Positions 10,692-19,184 of a stretch of 64,000 nt of DNA are shown here, in pieces. The notes beneath the pieces were generated by a model that searched no databases, was not told where the DNA came from, and saw only the letters and a program-made list of their open reading frames with translations. Position 1 is the first letter of the stretch. The number at the start of each line of letters is the position of its first letter. The stretch comes from Azospira restricta. GTDB taxonomy: Bacteria > Pseudomonadota > Gammaproteobacteria > Burkholderiales > Rhodocyclaceae. Position numbers and translations under genes: made by a program. The DNA is taken from contig NZ_CP064781.1 in the NCBI RefSeq assembly GCF_016858125.1, forward strand, positions 1,559,501 through 1,623,500, given 5' to 3'.

Positions 10692-12989
10692 ATGACCAAC
10701 GACCAGTCGAAAGATCAGCTGCGCACCGCCGCGCTCTACTACCACCGCCAGCCGAAGCCGGGGAAGATCGCGGTGACGCCGACCAAGCAGCTGACCAACC
10801 AGTACGACCTGTCGATGGCCTACTCGCCCGGCGTCGCCGCCGCCTGCGAGGAGATCGTCGCCGATCCGGCGGAAGCCAGCACGCTGACCTCGCGCGCCAA
10901 CCTGGTCGGCGTCATCACCAACGGCACTGCGGTGCTGGGCCTCGGCCCGATCGGCCCGCTCGCCGCGAAGCCGGTGATGGAAGGCAAGGGCGTGCTGTTC
11001 AAGAAGTTCGCCAACATCGACGTCTTCGACCTGGAGATCGACGAGCGCAACCCGGACAAGCTGATCGACATGATCGCCGCGCTGGAGCCGACCTTCGGCG
11101 GCATCAACCTCGAGGACATCAAGGCGCCGGAATGCTTCTACATCGAAAAGAAGCTGCGCGAGCGGATGAAGATCCCGGTCTTCCACGACGACCAGCACGG
11201 CACCGCGATCGTCGTCGGCGCCGCGATCCTCAACGGCCTGACCTACCTCGGCAAGGACCTGAAGGAGGTGAAACTCGTCACCTCCGGCGCCGGCGCCGCC
11301 GCGCTGGCCTGCCTCGACCTGCTGGTGATGCTCGGCGTGCCGGTCGAGAACATCTGGGTCACCGACATCAAGGGCGTCGTCTATGAGGGGCGCGTCGAGG
11401 AGATGGACGAGATCAAGGCGCGCTACGCGAAGAAGACCGACGCGCGCACGCTCGGCGAGGTGATCGACGGCGCCGACGTCTTCCTCGGGCTCTCCGCCGG
11501 CGGCGTGCTGAAGAAGGAAATGGTCGCGAAGATGGCGAAGAAGCCGCTGATCCTCGCGCTCGCCAACCCGAACCCGGAGATCATGCCCGAGGACGTCAAG
11601 GCGGTGCGCGACGACGCGATCATCTGCACCGGCCGCTCGGACTACCCGAACCAGGTGAACAACGTGCTCTGCTTCCCGTTCATCTTCCGCGGCGCGCTCG
11701 ATGTCGGTGCGACGACCATCACGGAAGAGATGAAGCTCGCCGCGGTCAAGGCGATCGCCGAACTCGCGCGCGCCGAGCAGTCGGAGATCGTCGCCTCGGC
11801 CTACGGCGAGCAGGTCACCGGCTTCGGCCCCGAATACCTGATCCCGAAACCCTTCGACCCGCGCCTGATCGTCAAGATCGCACCGGCGGTGGCCCAGGCC
11901 GGCATGGATTCCGGCGTCGCGACGCGGCCGATCAAGGACTTCGGCGCCTATCTGCAGAGCCTCAACGAGTTCGTCTACCACTCCGGCCTGATCATGAAGC
12001 CGGTGTTCTCGCAGGCCAAGCGCAACCCGAAGCGCGTCGTCTTCGCCGAGGGCGAGGACGAGCGCGTGCTGCGCGCGATCCAGGTGGCGACCGACGAAGG
12101 CATCTGCCGGCCGATCGTCATCGGCCGCGAGGCGGAGATCCAGCGCAAGATCGACGCTGCCGGCCTGCGCATCCGCCCGGGCGTCGATTTCGAAATCGTC
12201 TACCACGAGCACTGCGCGTTCTTCGAGACCCATTTCGACCTCTACTGGCAGGAATACCACCGCCTGATGGAGCGCCAGGGCGTGTCGGTCGACTACGCCA
12301 AGCGCGAGATCCGCCGCCGCGCGACCCTGTTCGGCGCGTTGATGGTCCGCCTCGGCCACGCCGACGGCCTGATCTGCGGCACCTTCGGCCGCCACGACCT
12401 GCACCGCGAGTACGTGCAGAGCGTCATCGGCACCGCCCCCGGCGTCAGGAACTACTCGACGATGAACCTGCTGATGCTGCCCGGCCGCACCGTCTTCGTC
12501 GCCGACACCTACGTGAACTACGACCCCTCGGCCGAGCAGCTTGCCGACATGACGCTGGAGGCGGCCGACGAAATTCGCCGCTTCGGCATCGTGCCCAAGG
12601 TCGCGCTGCTGTCGCACTCGTCGTTCGGCACCGAGAACACGCCGACCTCGCTGAAGATGCGCGCGGTGCTGCGCCTCCTCAACGAGCGCGCGCCGGAGCT
12701 CGAGGTCGAGGGCGAGATGCACGGCGACGCCGCGCTCGACGAGCAGATCCGCCTGCACACCTTCCCCAACTCGCGCCTCAAGGGGCAGGCCAACCTGCTG
12801 GTGATGCCGACGCTGGACGCCGCCAACATCTCGTTCAACCTGTTGAAGGTCGCCGCCGGCGACAACCTGACGGTCGGCCCGATCCTGCTCGGCACCGCCC
12901 GCCCGGTGCATATCCTGACGCCGACCGCGACCGTCCGCCGCATCGTCAACATGACGGCGCTGACCGTCGTCGACGCCGGCGAACAGTAA
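10692..12989 (+). CDS. maeB: NADP-dependent malic enzyme, MaeB type (malic enzyme-phosphotransacetylase fusion)
   Basis: 765 aa two-part protein. Residues 1-430 are malic enzyme with the Tyr43/SPGVA region, GLGPIG near 83-88, NLED (139-142), FHDDQHGTA (164-172) and a nucleotide-binding GAGAAALA (199-206). Residues 435-765 are a phosphotransacetylase-like domain ([16 protein letters not shown], ending with [11 protein letters not shown]). In known MaeB proteins this domain is regulatory and senses acetyl-CoA rather than making acetyl phosphate. The enzyme decarboxylates malate to pyruvate with NADPH. The ATG at 10692 is preferred over a start at 10590 because the latter lies upstream of the promoter -10 box; an AAGGA site lies 12 bases upstream. 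Confidence 0.95.
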   Translation: MTNDQSKDQLRTAALYYHRQPKPGKIAVTPTKQLTNQYDLSMAYSPGVAAACEEIVADPAEASTLTSRANLVGVITNGTAVLGLGPIGPLAAKPVMEGKGVLFKKFANIDVFDLEIDERNPDKLIDMIAALEPTFGGINLEDIKAPECFYIEKKLRERMKIPVFHDDQHGTAIVVGAAILNGLTYLGKDLKEVKLVTSGAGAAALACLDLLVMLGVPVENIWVTDIKGVVYEGRVEEMDEIKARYAKKTDARTLGEVIDGADVFLGLSAGGVLKKEMVAKMAKKPLILALANPNPEIMPEDVKAVRDDAIICTGRSDYPNQVNNVLCFPFIFRGALDVGATTITEEMKLAAVKAIAELARAEQSEIVASAYGEQVTGFGPEYLIPKPFDPRLIVKIAPAVAQAGMDSGVATRPIKDFGAYLQSLNEFVYHSGLIMKPVFSQAKRNPKRVVFAEGEDERVLRAIQVATDEGICRPIVIGREAEIQRKIDAAGLRIRPGVDFEIVYHEHCAFFETHFDLYWQEYHRLMERQGVSVDYAKREIRRRATLFGALMVRLGHADGLICGTFGRHDLHREYVQSVIGTAPGVRNYSTMNLLMLPGRTVFVADTYVNYDPSAEQLADMTLEAADEIRRFGIVPKVALLSHSSFGTENTPTSLKMRAVLRLLNERAPELEVEGEMHGDAALDEQIRLHTFPNSRLKGQANLLVMPTLDAANISFNLLKVAAGDNLTVGPILLGTARPVHILTPTATVRRIVNMTALTVVDAGEQ

Positions 12990-13001
12990 GCCGCGGACCG
13001 T

Positions 13002-13021
13002 GCCGCGCCGGCCGGCGCGGC
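13002..13021. other. 20-bp perfect GC palindrome after maeB
   Basis: GCCGCGCCGG followed by CCGGCGCGGC lies 13 bases after the maeB stop. There is no T tract, so it could be a pause or termination structure or simply GC-rich chance. Confidence 0.3.
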
Positions 13022-13099
13022 GCGATTGCCGCGGCGCAGCGTGGCGCCGCGCCGCGGCCGGGCTATGATGCGCGACATCCGACCTTCGCCCGCCGCCGC

Positions 13100-14242
13100 A
13101 TGACCGCCGACAACTCCCGCACTGCGCTCGTCCTGCCCGGCGGCGGCGCCCGCGCCGCCTACCAGGCCGGCGTGCTGGCGGCAATCCGCGACCTGCTGCC
13201 CGACGCCACGGTCAATCCCTTCCCGATCCTCTGCGGCACCTCGGCCGGCGCCATCAACGCCGCGACGCTGGCCTGCAATGCCGGCAATTTCCGCGCCGCG
13301 GTCGAGGTCCTCAACGACGTCTGGCGCAACATGCGCGCGAGCGACGTCTACCGTGCCGACGCCCTCGGGGTGGCCACCTCCGGCGCCCGCTGGCTGTCGT
13401 CGCTGGCGCTCGGCTGGTTCATCCGCAGGAGCCCGCGTTCGCTGCTCGACAACGAGCCGCTGCGGCAGATGCTGCTGCGCCGCCTCGACTTCGCCAACAT
13501 CGACCGCAACCTCGCCGACGGCGCGCTACGCGCCGTCTCGGTCACCGCCTCCGGCTATACCAGCGGCCACAGCGTCACCTTTTTCCAGGCGCATGCCGAG
13601 GTCGACACGTGGACGCGGACGCACCGCTTCGGCTGTCGCGACCGGCTGGGCGTCGAGCATCTGATGGCCTCGTCGGCGATCCCTTTCGTCTTTCCGGCGG
13701 TCAAGCTCAACCGCGAATGGTTCGGCGACGGCTCGATGCGCCAGCTGGCGCCGATCTCGCCGGCGATCCACCTCGGTGCCGAGAAAGTGCTGGTGATCGG
13801 CGCCGGCCGTATCAACGAGCAGATCGAGCGCCGCCGCGGCGAGACCTATCCCAGTCTCGCCCAGGTCGCCGGCCACGCGCTGTCGTCGATCTTCCTCGAC
13901 GGCCTCTCCGTCGACATCGAGCGCATGCAGCGCATCAACCGCACGCTGTCGGTGATCCCCGACGAGGTCAAGGCGCGCGCCGGGATCGCGCTGCGCCCGA
14001 TCGAGACGTTGGTCATCGCCCCGTCGCAACGCCTTGATTTCCTCGCCGCGCGGCATGCCCGCGCCCTGCCGCGCGCGGTGCGCGTGCTGCTGCGCGGGAT
14101 GGGGGCGATGAACCGCGCCGGCGGCGCGCTGACCAGCTACCTGCTGTTCGAGCAGCCCTACACGCGGGCGCTGATCGAGCTCGGCTACCGCGATACCGAG
14201 GCGCTCGCCGACGAGGTCCGGGCCTTCCTCGGAATTTCATGA
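13100..14242 (+). CDS. Patatin-like phospholipase (RssA/YlbK-type)
   Basis: 380 aa serine hydrolase. The oxyanion-hole Gly-rich motif GGGAR is at residues 14-18, the nucleophile Ser48 lies in GTSAG, and the dyad Asp210 in FGDGS. It is predicted to hydrolyse acyl esters of lipids. There is no signal peptide, so it is probably cytosolic or membrane-associated. The C-terminal third (about 290-380) contains a basic/hydrophobic stretch typical of a DUF3336-free patatin. It stands alone; the AT-rich gap after it carries the promoter of the next gene. Physiological substrate is unknown. Confidence 0.88.
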   Translation: MTADNSRTALVLPGGGARAAYQAGVLAAIRDLLPDATVNPFPILCGTSAGAINAATLACNAGNFRAAVEVLNDVWRNMRASDVYRADALGVATSGARWLSSLALGWFIRRSPRSLLDNEPLRQMLLRRLDFANIDRNLADGALRAVSVTASGYTSGHSVTFFQAHAEVDTWTRTHRFGCRDRLGVEHLMASSAIPFVFPAVKLNREWFGDGSMRQLAPISPAIHLGAEKVLVIGAGRINEQIERRRGETYPSLAQVAGHALSSIFLDGLSVDIERMQRINRTLSVIPDEVKARAGIALRPIETLVIAPSQRLDFLAARHARALPRAVRVLLRGMGAMNRAGGALTSYLLFEQPYTRALIELGYRDTEALADEVRAFLGIS

Positions 14243-14278
14243 CATTTCGAGAATTTATGCGCTATACGCTTATTTCTA

Positions 14279-14306
14279 TTGTGATATCGGGATTAGTGTC
14301 TAAACT
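14279..14306 (+). promoter_or_regulatory. Candidate promoter of pbpG-like gene
   Basis: TTGTGA (14279-14284) and TAAACT (14301-14306) with 16-base spacing lie in an AT-rich gap. Three ACCAA-type repeats at 14325-14340 precede the CGGAGG ribosome site. Confidence 0.4.
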
Positions 14307-14357
14307 GCTAAAATATTCAATCAACACCAACCAATACCAATATCGGAGGACCGTCGG

Positions 14358-15335
14358 ATGCGTGCCCTGCTTCTTTCCACGCTGAGCTTGGGATTGTTGC
14401 TTGCCGTCGGGGCGCAGGCGGCCGAGGTCACCCAGGCGGGCGGGAAGAAGAAGGTCAAGGCATCCTACCGCAGCGCCGCTGCGGCACCGGCGAAGAAAGT
14501 GGCGACCCCGGCCGCCAAGGCGACGCGCAAGGTCGCCGCCAGTCCGGCCGAACAATGGCATGCCACCCGGCAGCTGGCGGTCGCCTCCGGCGCCGCGCTG
14601 GTCGTCGAGCAGGGGGGCGGCGAGCCGATCTACCAGAAGAATTCCGACGCGGTGGTGCCGATCGCCTCGATCACCAAGCTGATGACGGCGATGGTGGTGC
14701 TCGATGCGGTGCCCTCGCTACGCGAGACGATCCACGTTTCCGACGACGACGTCGATTACCTGAAGGGCAGCCGCTCGCGCCTCCACGTCGGCGCCGAGCT
14801 GACGCGCGAGGATGCGCTGCTGGTGTCGCTGATGTCGTCCGAGAACCGCGCCACGCACGCGCTCGCCCGCCACTATCCGGGCGGCATGCCGGCCTTCATC
14901 GCGGCGATGAACCGCAAGGCGGCCGACCTCGGCATGTACCACACCCGCTTCGAGGACCCGACCGGGCTTTCCAGCAGCAACGTGTCGACTGCGCAGGACC
15001 TCGCCCGCATGGTCGCTGCGGCGCACCGCTATCCGCTGATCCGCGAGCTGTCCACCACCGCCGACGCGAAGATCACGGTCAGCGGCCGCCTGATGGAGTA
15101 CCGCAACACCAACCAGCTGGTGAAGAGCCCGTCCTGGGACATCGGCCTGTCCAAGACCGGCTTCATCCAGGAAGCCGGCAAGTGCCTGGTGATGCAGGCG
15201 CGGGTTGCCGACAAGCCGGTGGTGATCGTGCTGCTCGACTCGGCCGGCAAGCTCACCCGCATCGGCGACGCCAACCGCATCAAGCGCTGGATGGAATCGA
15301 TCCAGGCCTCGGCAGCGAAGGGCGGCCGCGCCTGA
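14358..15335 (+). CDS. pbpG: D-alanyl-D-alanine endopeptidase (PBP7/8 type)
   Basis: 325 aa. A signal peptide spans residues 1-21 (cleavage near AQA-AEV). A Lys/Ala-rich linker (30-62) follows, then the S11 peptidase domain. The three penicillin-binding motifs are intact: S104-x-x-K107 (SITK), S161-E-N163 and K266-T-G. The periplasmic enzyme cuts D-Ala-mDAP cross-links of peptidoglycan. There is no C-terminal amphipathic anchor of the PBP5 kind, and the length fits PBP7. The stop codon is followed at once by two hairpin repeats and a bidirectional terminator. The Lys/Ala linker resembles in composition the H1-like protein but is short. Confidence 0.93.
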   Translation: MRALLLSTLSLGLLLAVGAQAAEVTQAGGKKKVKASYRSAAAAPAKKVATPAAKATRKVAASPAEQWHATRQLAVASGAALVVEQGGGEPIYQKNSDAVVPIASITKLMTAMVVLDAVPSLRETIHVSDDDVDYLKGSRSRLHVGAELTREDALLVSLMSSENRATHALARHYPGGMPAFIAAMNRKAADLGMYHTRFEDPTGLSSSNVSTAQDLARMVAAAHRYPLIRELSTTADAKITVSGRLMEYRNTNQLVKSPSWDIGLSKTGFIQEAGKCLVMQARVADKPVVIVLLDSAGKLTRIGDANRIKRWMESIQASAAKGGRA

Positions 15336-15337
15336 GT

Positions 15338-15433
15338 AATGCGCTTCGCGCATTGCGAAGAAGTACCCTTGGGGTGCGCCTGAGCGACGCGCCCCGCGCG
15401 TCGCGAAGAAGTGCCCTCGGGGTTCGCTTGATC
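15338..15433. repeat. Pair of 48-bp hairpin repeats
   Basis: Unit A (15338-15385) begins with hairpin AATGCGC-TTC-GCGCATT and unit B (15386-15433) with GACGCGC-CCC-GCGCGTC. Each continues with GCGAAGAAGT[A/G]CCCT[T/C]GGGG. The stems differ at three positions but remain perfectly paired, while the tails are nearly identical, so the fold rather than the stem sequence seems conserved. Confidence 0.75.
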
Positions 15434-15452
15434 CGACGGTCTTGCCGGACGC

Positions 15453-15483
15453 AAAAAAAAGCCGCGACGAGTCGCGGCTTTTT
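15453..15483. terminator. Bidirectional terminator between pbpG and iclR-type gene
   Basis: Stem GCCGCGA-CGAG-TCGCGGC (15461-15478) is flanked by eight A residues on the left (15453-15460) and five T residues on the right. It therefore works as a rho-independent terminator for both convergent genes. Confidence 0.9.
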
Positions 15484-15498
15484 CGTCGGCGTCGCCGT

Positions 15499-16278
15499 TC
15501 AGCGGGCGGCCGGCTTGACGTAGCCGATCGCCTGCGAGATCGCGTCGGCGGTTTCCTTGACCATCGCCACCCATTCCGCCTTGTGCCGGTCGACCGGCGC
15601 CGACACCGACAGGCCGGCGACCATCCGTCCCTCGTCGTCGTGGATCGGCGCGGCGACGCACTTGAGGCCGATCTCCGCCTCCTCGTTGTCGAAGGCCACG
15701 GCGTGCCGGCGAATCTTGTCGAGCTCCTTCTCCAGCGCCGGCAGCGAGGTCAGCGAGGCCGGCGTCTTGCCCGGCAGGCCGGTGCGCCTGGCGTAGGCCT
15801 TGACCTTTTCCGGCCCGTCCTCGGCGAGGAACAGTTTGCCGACCGAGGTCAGGTGCAGCGGGGCACGGCCGCCGACCAGATAGACCACGCGCACCAGCGA
15901 GCGGCCGCTCGAGGTGCGCTCGATATAGACGATCTCGTCCTCGTGCCGGATGCCGAGGTTGATCGCCTCGCCGATCCGCTCGTGCAGCGTCTGCATGAAC
16001 GGGCCGGCGACGTCGCGGATGTTCAGCCGTGACTTGACCAAGTTGCCGAGTTCGAGCAGGCGGATGCCGAGGCGGTAAGTGCCCGCTTCGTGCCGTTCGA
16101 CCAGGCGCGAACCAGTCATCGCGGCGAGGATGCGGTGGGCGGTCGAGGGATGCAGGCCGGTGGCCTGCGCCAGGTGCTTCAGCGCCACCGGATCCGGCGA
16201 CTGGGCGAGGACGTCGAGCAGCGCCATCATGCGCTCGATGACCTGGATTGAGTTCTTGTTTTCCTGCACTTCTGCCAT
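15499..16278 (-). CDS. IclR-family transcriptional regulator
   Basis: 259 aa. The N-terminal winged helix (about 10-75: SIQVIERMMALLDVLA, then LKHLAQATGLHPSTAHRILAAM) is followed by the IclR ligand-binding domain with GRSLVRVVYLVGG and SVSAPVDR motifs. The start at 16278 gives the normal IclR N-terminus; an upstream extension would be Arg-rich and unlike the family. It is divergent from lutA-lutB with a 145-bp gap, so lactate or a hydroxy acid is a reasonable guess for its inducer. Such repressors usually bind the shared intergenic region. Confidence 0.9.
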   Translation of the reverse strand: MAEVQENKNSIQVIERMMALLDVLAQSPDPVALKHLAQATGLHPSTAHRILAAMTGSRLVERHEAGTYRLGIRLLELGNLVKSRLNIRDVAGPFMQTLHERIGEAINLGIRHEDEIVYIERTSSGRSLVRVVYLVGGRAPLHLTSVGKLFLAEDGPEKVKAYARRTGLPGKTPASLTSLPALEKELDKIRRHAVAFDNEEAEIGLKCVAAPIHDDEGRMVAGLSVSAPVDRHKAEWVAMVKETADAISQAIGYVKPAAR

Positions 16279-16346
16279 GAGATTCTCTGCGGTCTTCCTT
16301 GTGCCGTTCTGTTGTGCGCGGCGCCGATTCCGGCGCGGCGGGCGGC

Positions 16347-16420
16347 TATAATCCCGCCATCGTTCCGCCATGCGGTGCGTTTTTTTGCACCGCGGCATCT
16401 TACCATTTCACAATGCAAAA
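16347..16420 (+). promoter_or_regulatory. lutA control region with inverted TTTTGCA/TGCAAAA arms
   Basis: A perfect TATAAT lies at 16347-16352. Downstream, TTTTGCA (16383-16389) and TGCAAAA (16414-16420) form an inverted repeat that ends 3 bases before the lutA ATG. A second possible promoter is TTGCAC/CACAAT (16385-16414, spacing 18). The arms are candidate IclR-type operator halves, though their 24-base separation is wide. Confidence 0.4.
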
Positions 16421-16423
16421 CTG

Positions 16424-17161
16424 ATGCGCGTCGCCCTCTTCGTCACCTGCCTCGTCGACCTGATGCGCCCGAGCGTCGGCTTTGCCGCGCTGCGCCTGCT
16501 CGAAGCCGCCGGCTGCGAGGTTGCCGTGCCGGAGACGCAGACCTGCTGCGGCCAGCCGGCGTTCAGCGCGGGTGAGCGCGGGGCGGCGGCCGCGCTGGCG
16601 AGGAAGACGATCGCCGAGTTCGAGGGCTTCGACTACGTCGTCGCGCCGTCCGGCTCCTGCGCCGACCACATCCGCCACCGCTATCCCGAGCTTCTCGCCG
16701 ACGATCCGGCCTGGTGCGCGCGCGCAGAGACGCTGGCCGCGCGCACCTGGGAGCTGACCCAGTTCCTCGCCGACGTGCTCGCGGTCGACACCGTAGCCGG
16801 CAAATACGACGGCAGCGTGACCTATCACGATTCCTGCAGCGGCCTGCGCGGTCTCGGCATCAAGGCGCAGCCGCGCCGGCTGCTCGGCCGGGTGGCCGGG
16901 CTGACGCTGAAGGAGATGCCCGAGGCAGAAGCCTGCTGCGGTTTCGGTGGCGCCTTCTCCGTCAAGTTCGGCGACATCTCGGCGGCGATCGCCGCGAAGA
17001 AATGCGCCAACGTGCAGGCGGTGCAGGCCGGTGCCGTGGTCGGCGGCGACCTCGGCTGCCTGATGAACATCGAGGGCACGCTGCGCCGCCAGGGCGACGA
17101 GGCGACGCGCGTGCTGCATGTCGCCGAAGTGCTGGCCGGCAGCAACGGGAAAGTCGCCTGA
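16424..17161 (+). CDS. lutA: L-lactate utilisation protein LutA/LldE (CCG-domain subunit)
   Basis: 245 aa with two Cys-rich CCG domains (TCCGQPAF near residue 43 and ACCGFGGAF near 171), as in heterodisulfide reductase B-like and LldE proteins. With LutB and LutC it forms the cytoplasmic iron-sulfur complex that oxidises L-lactate to pyruvate. The N-terminus MRVALFVTCLVDLMRP matches the family closely, which fixes the ATG at 16424. No ribosome binding site precedes it, so initiation may be unusual. It overlaps lutB by one base (TGATG). Confidence 0.93.
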   Translation: MRVALFVTCLVDLMRPSVGFAALRLLEAAGCEVAVPETQTCCGQPAFSAGERGAAAALARKTIAEFEGFDYVVAPSGSCADHIRHRYPELLADDPAWCARAETLAARTWELTQFLADVLAVDTVAGKYDGSVTYHDSCSGLRGLGIKAQPRRLLGRVAGLTLKEMPEAEACCGFGGAFSVKFGDISAAIAAKKCANVQAVQAGAVVGGDLGCLMNIEGTLRRQGDEATRVLHVAEVLAGSNGKVA

Positions 17162-18579
17162 TGCGCTCGCAGGCGATGTTCTTCCAGCGCCGGGCCGGTG
17201 CGGCGCTGGCCGACCCGCAGCTGCAGAAGAAATTCGCCGGCCTGAAAGGCAAGTTCGTCGATTCGCGCGCGCGCGCCGTCGCCGCCTACGAGTCGGATTT
17301 CGACGAATTGCGCGACGCCGGCCGCGACATCCGCGACCGCGTCGTCGCCAACCTCGACGTCTGGCTCGAGCTGTTCGAGGAGAAGGCGACGCAGCGCGGC
17401 GCCAGCGTGCTGTGGGCGAAGGACGGCCGCGAGATCTGCGCGCACGTGCTCGCCATCGCGCAGCGGCACGGCGTGAACAAGGCGATCAAGTCGAAGTCGA
17501 TGCTGTCCGAGGAAGCGCAGCTGAACGCCGCGCTGTCGGCGGCCGGCGTGCAGCCGGTGGAGACCGACCTCGGCGAGTACATCCTGCAGATCGCCGGCAA
17601 CGAGCCGCCGTCGCACATCATCGCGCCGGCCGCGCACAAGGACCTTGCGGAAGTCGCCGACCTCTTCGCCGCCACCCACCATACGCCGCGGAAGACCGAG
17701 ATCCCGGCGCTGACGCGCGAGGCGCGGGAAGTGCTGCGCGAACACTTCCTCTCGGCCGGGATGGGCATCTCCGGCGGCAACTTCCTGATCGCCGAGACCG
17801 GCTCGGTGGCGCTCGTCACCAACGAGGGCAACGGCCGCATGGTGACGACGCTGCCGAAGGTGCACGTCGTCGTCACCGGCATCGAGAAGATCGTGCCGAC
17901 GCTCGAGGACTTCGCGACGCTGATGCGCCTGCTGCCGCGCTCGGCGACCGGCCAGGAAATCTCGAACTACGTCTCCCTGTGCACCGGCACCAAGGGACCG
18001 GCGGATGCCGACGGCCCCGAGCACACCTACTTCGTGCTCGTCGACAACGGCCGCGCCGGCCTGCTCGGCTCCGACTTCCAGGAGATGCTGCGCTGCATCC
18101 GCTGCGGCGCCTGCATGAACCACTGCCCGGTGTACCAGAGCGTCGGTGGCCACGCCTACGGCTGGGTCTATCCGGGGCCGATGGGCGCGGTGCTGACCTC
18201 GCTGTACACCGGGCTGGAAAACGCGCTCGACCTGCCGCAGGCGTCGACGCTGTGCAACCAGTGCGGCGTCGTCTGCCCGGTGCGCATTCCGCTCGCCGAG
18301 CTGCAGCGCAAGCTGCGCGAGCAGCAGAGCGAACGCGGCCTGCGCCCGTGGTCCGAGCGCGCGGCGCTCGCCGCCTGGGCCTGGGTCGCGCGGCGGCCGG
18401 CGCTCTACGCGCTGGCGGCGAAGCTCGGCGTACGCTATCTGAACTGGCTCGCCGGCGGCGAGGATCGCATCCGCGTCCTCGGCCTGGCGCCGGGCTGGTC
18501 CACCGGCCGCGACTTCCCGGCGCCGCAGGGAAGAACGTTCAGGGAACTCTATCAATCCAGACAGGAAAGCAAAGCATGA
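17161..18579 (+). CDS. lutB: L-lactate utilisation iron-sulfur protein LutB/LldF
   Basis: 472 aa. An N-terminal LUD domain (about 60-295) is followed by two 4Fe-4S clusters: C312-x2-C315-x2-C318-x3-C322-P and C365-x2-C368-x3-C372-P. A C-terminal extension with ERAALAAWAWVARRPALYALAAKLG resembles the usual LutB tail. It is the electron-transfer subunit of the LutABC L-lactate oxidase. Its start overlaps lutA and its stop overlaps the next gene by ATGA, so at least three genes are translated as one unit. Confidence 0.94.
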   Translation: MRSQAMFFQRRAGAALADPQLQKKFAGLKGKFVDSRARAVAAYESDFDELRDAGRDIRDRVVANLDVWLELFEEKATQRGASVLWAKDGREICAHVLAIAQRHGVNKAIKSKSMLSEEAQLNAALSAAGVQPVETDLGEYILQIAGNEPPSHIIAPAAHKDLAEVADLFAATHHTPRKTEIPALTREAREVLREHFLSAGMGISGGNFLIAETGSVALVTNEGNGRMVTTLPKVHVVVTGIEKIVPTLEDFATLMRLLPRSATGQEISNYVSLCTGTKGPADADGPEHTYFVLVDNGRAGLLGSDFQEMLRCIRCGACMNHCPVYQSVGGHAYGWVYPGPMGAVLTSLYTGLENALDLPQASTLCNQCGVVCPVRIPLAELQRKLREQQSERGLRPWSERAALAAWAWVARRPALYALAAKLGVRYLNWLAGGEDRIRVLGLAPGWSTGRDFPAPQGRTFRELYQSRQESKA

Positions 18580-19181
18580 AATTCGACGACGGCATTCCCG
18601 CCATTCCGCTGTGGATCGACGGCCACGCCTGGTTCGGCGTGTTCGAGGACTTCATCGACATCCGCGAGGCCGACGGCCAGGTCCACTTCCGCGTGCCGAA
18701 ATGCGGCACCGACGAAGTGGCGAACGCGCTGGCGTCCGCCTGCGACCTGCAGCCGACCTGGGGCGAGGCGCTCGAGCTGCGCGCGCAGCGCGTCGCCGAG
18801 CTGGCGGCGCTGCTCGACCAGTTCGGCGGCGATTTCGCCCGGCTGATCGCGCGCGAAACCGGCAAGACGCCGGAGGCGGCGCGCGACGAGGTCGCCGCCG
18901 CCGCCGCGCAGCTGCGCGGCGCGGCCTGCGTGGCGGGCGGCGGCAGCGTGCAGGCGGTGTTCGCCGATGCCGCCGCGCCGCTGGCCTCGGCCGCGGCCGG
19001 GCTGGCTGCCGCCTGGGCGGCCGGTGACGCGGCGGTGGTGCTGTCCGACGCGCGCGCGCCGTCGGTGCTGTTCGCGCTCGCCGAGCTGTCGGCGCGCGCC
19101 GAATTCCCCGGCGGCGCCTTCTGCCTGGTGCACGGCGACGCCGCGACGCGGCAGGCGTTGCAGCAGGCGCTGGGGGGCTGA
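18576..19181 (+). CDS. Truncated aldehyde dehydrogenase-like protein (N-terminal part only)
   Basis: 201 aa. From residue 45 it follows the ALDH N-terminal pattern: an RAQRVAELAALLDQ helix, then LIARETGKTPEAARDEV (about 88-104). A Rossmann-like part follows with AAGLAAAWAAGDAAVVLSD and a LAELSARAEFPGGAFCLVHGD segment. A normal ALDH has about 480 residues; here the protein ends before the GxTxxG NAD loop and lacks the whole catalytic domain with its Cys and Glu. It should therefore not be an active dehydrogenase. The gene is intact at its start, overlaps lutB by ATGA, and keeps normal codon use, so it may be retained for another role. It could also be a decayed remnant. Confidence 0.65.
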   Translation: MKFDDGIPAIPLWIDGHAWFGVFEDFIDIREADGQVHFRVPKCGTDEVANALASACDLQPTWGEALELRAQRVAELAALLDQFGGDFARLIARETGKTPEAARDEVAAAAAQLRGAACVAGGGSVQAVFADAAAPLASAAAGLAAAWAAGDAAVVLSDARAPSVLFALAELSARAEFPGGAFCLVHGDAATRQALQQALGG

Positions 19182-19184
19182 GCC

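Noticed and set aside
10644-13184. An 846-codon open minus-strand frame across maeB
   Set aside because: It mirrors maeB codons and encodes a low-complexity Arg/Val/Asp/Gly-rich sequence; no signal of a real protein.
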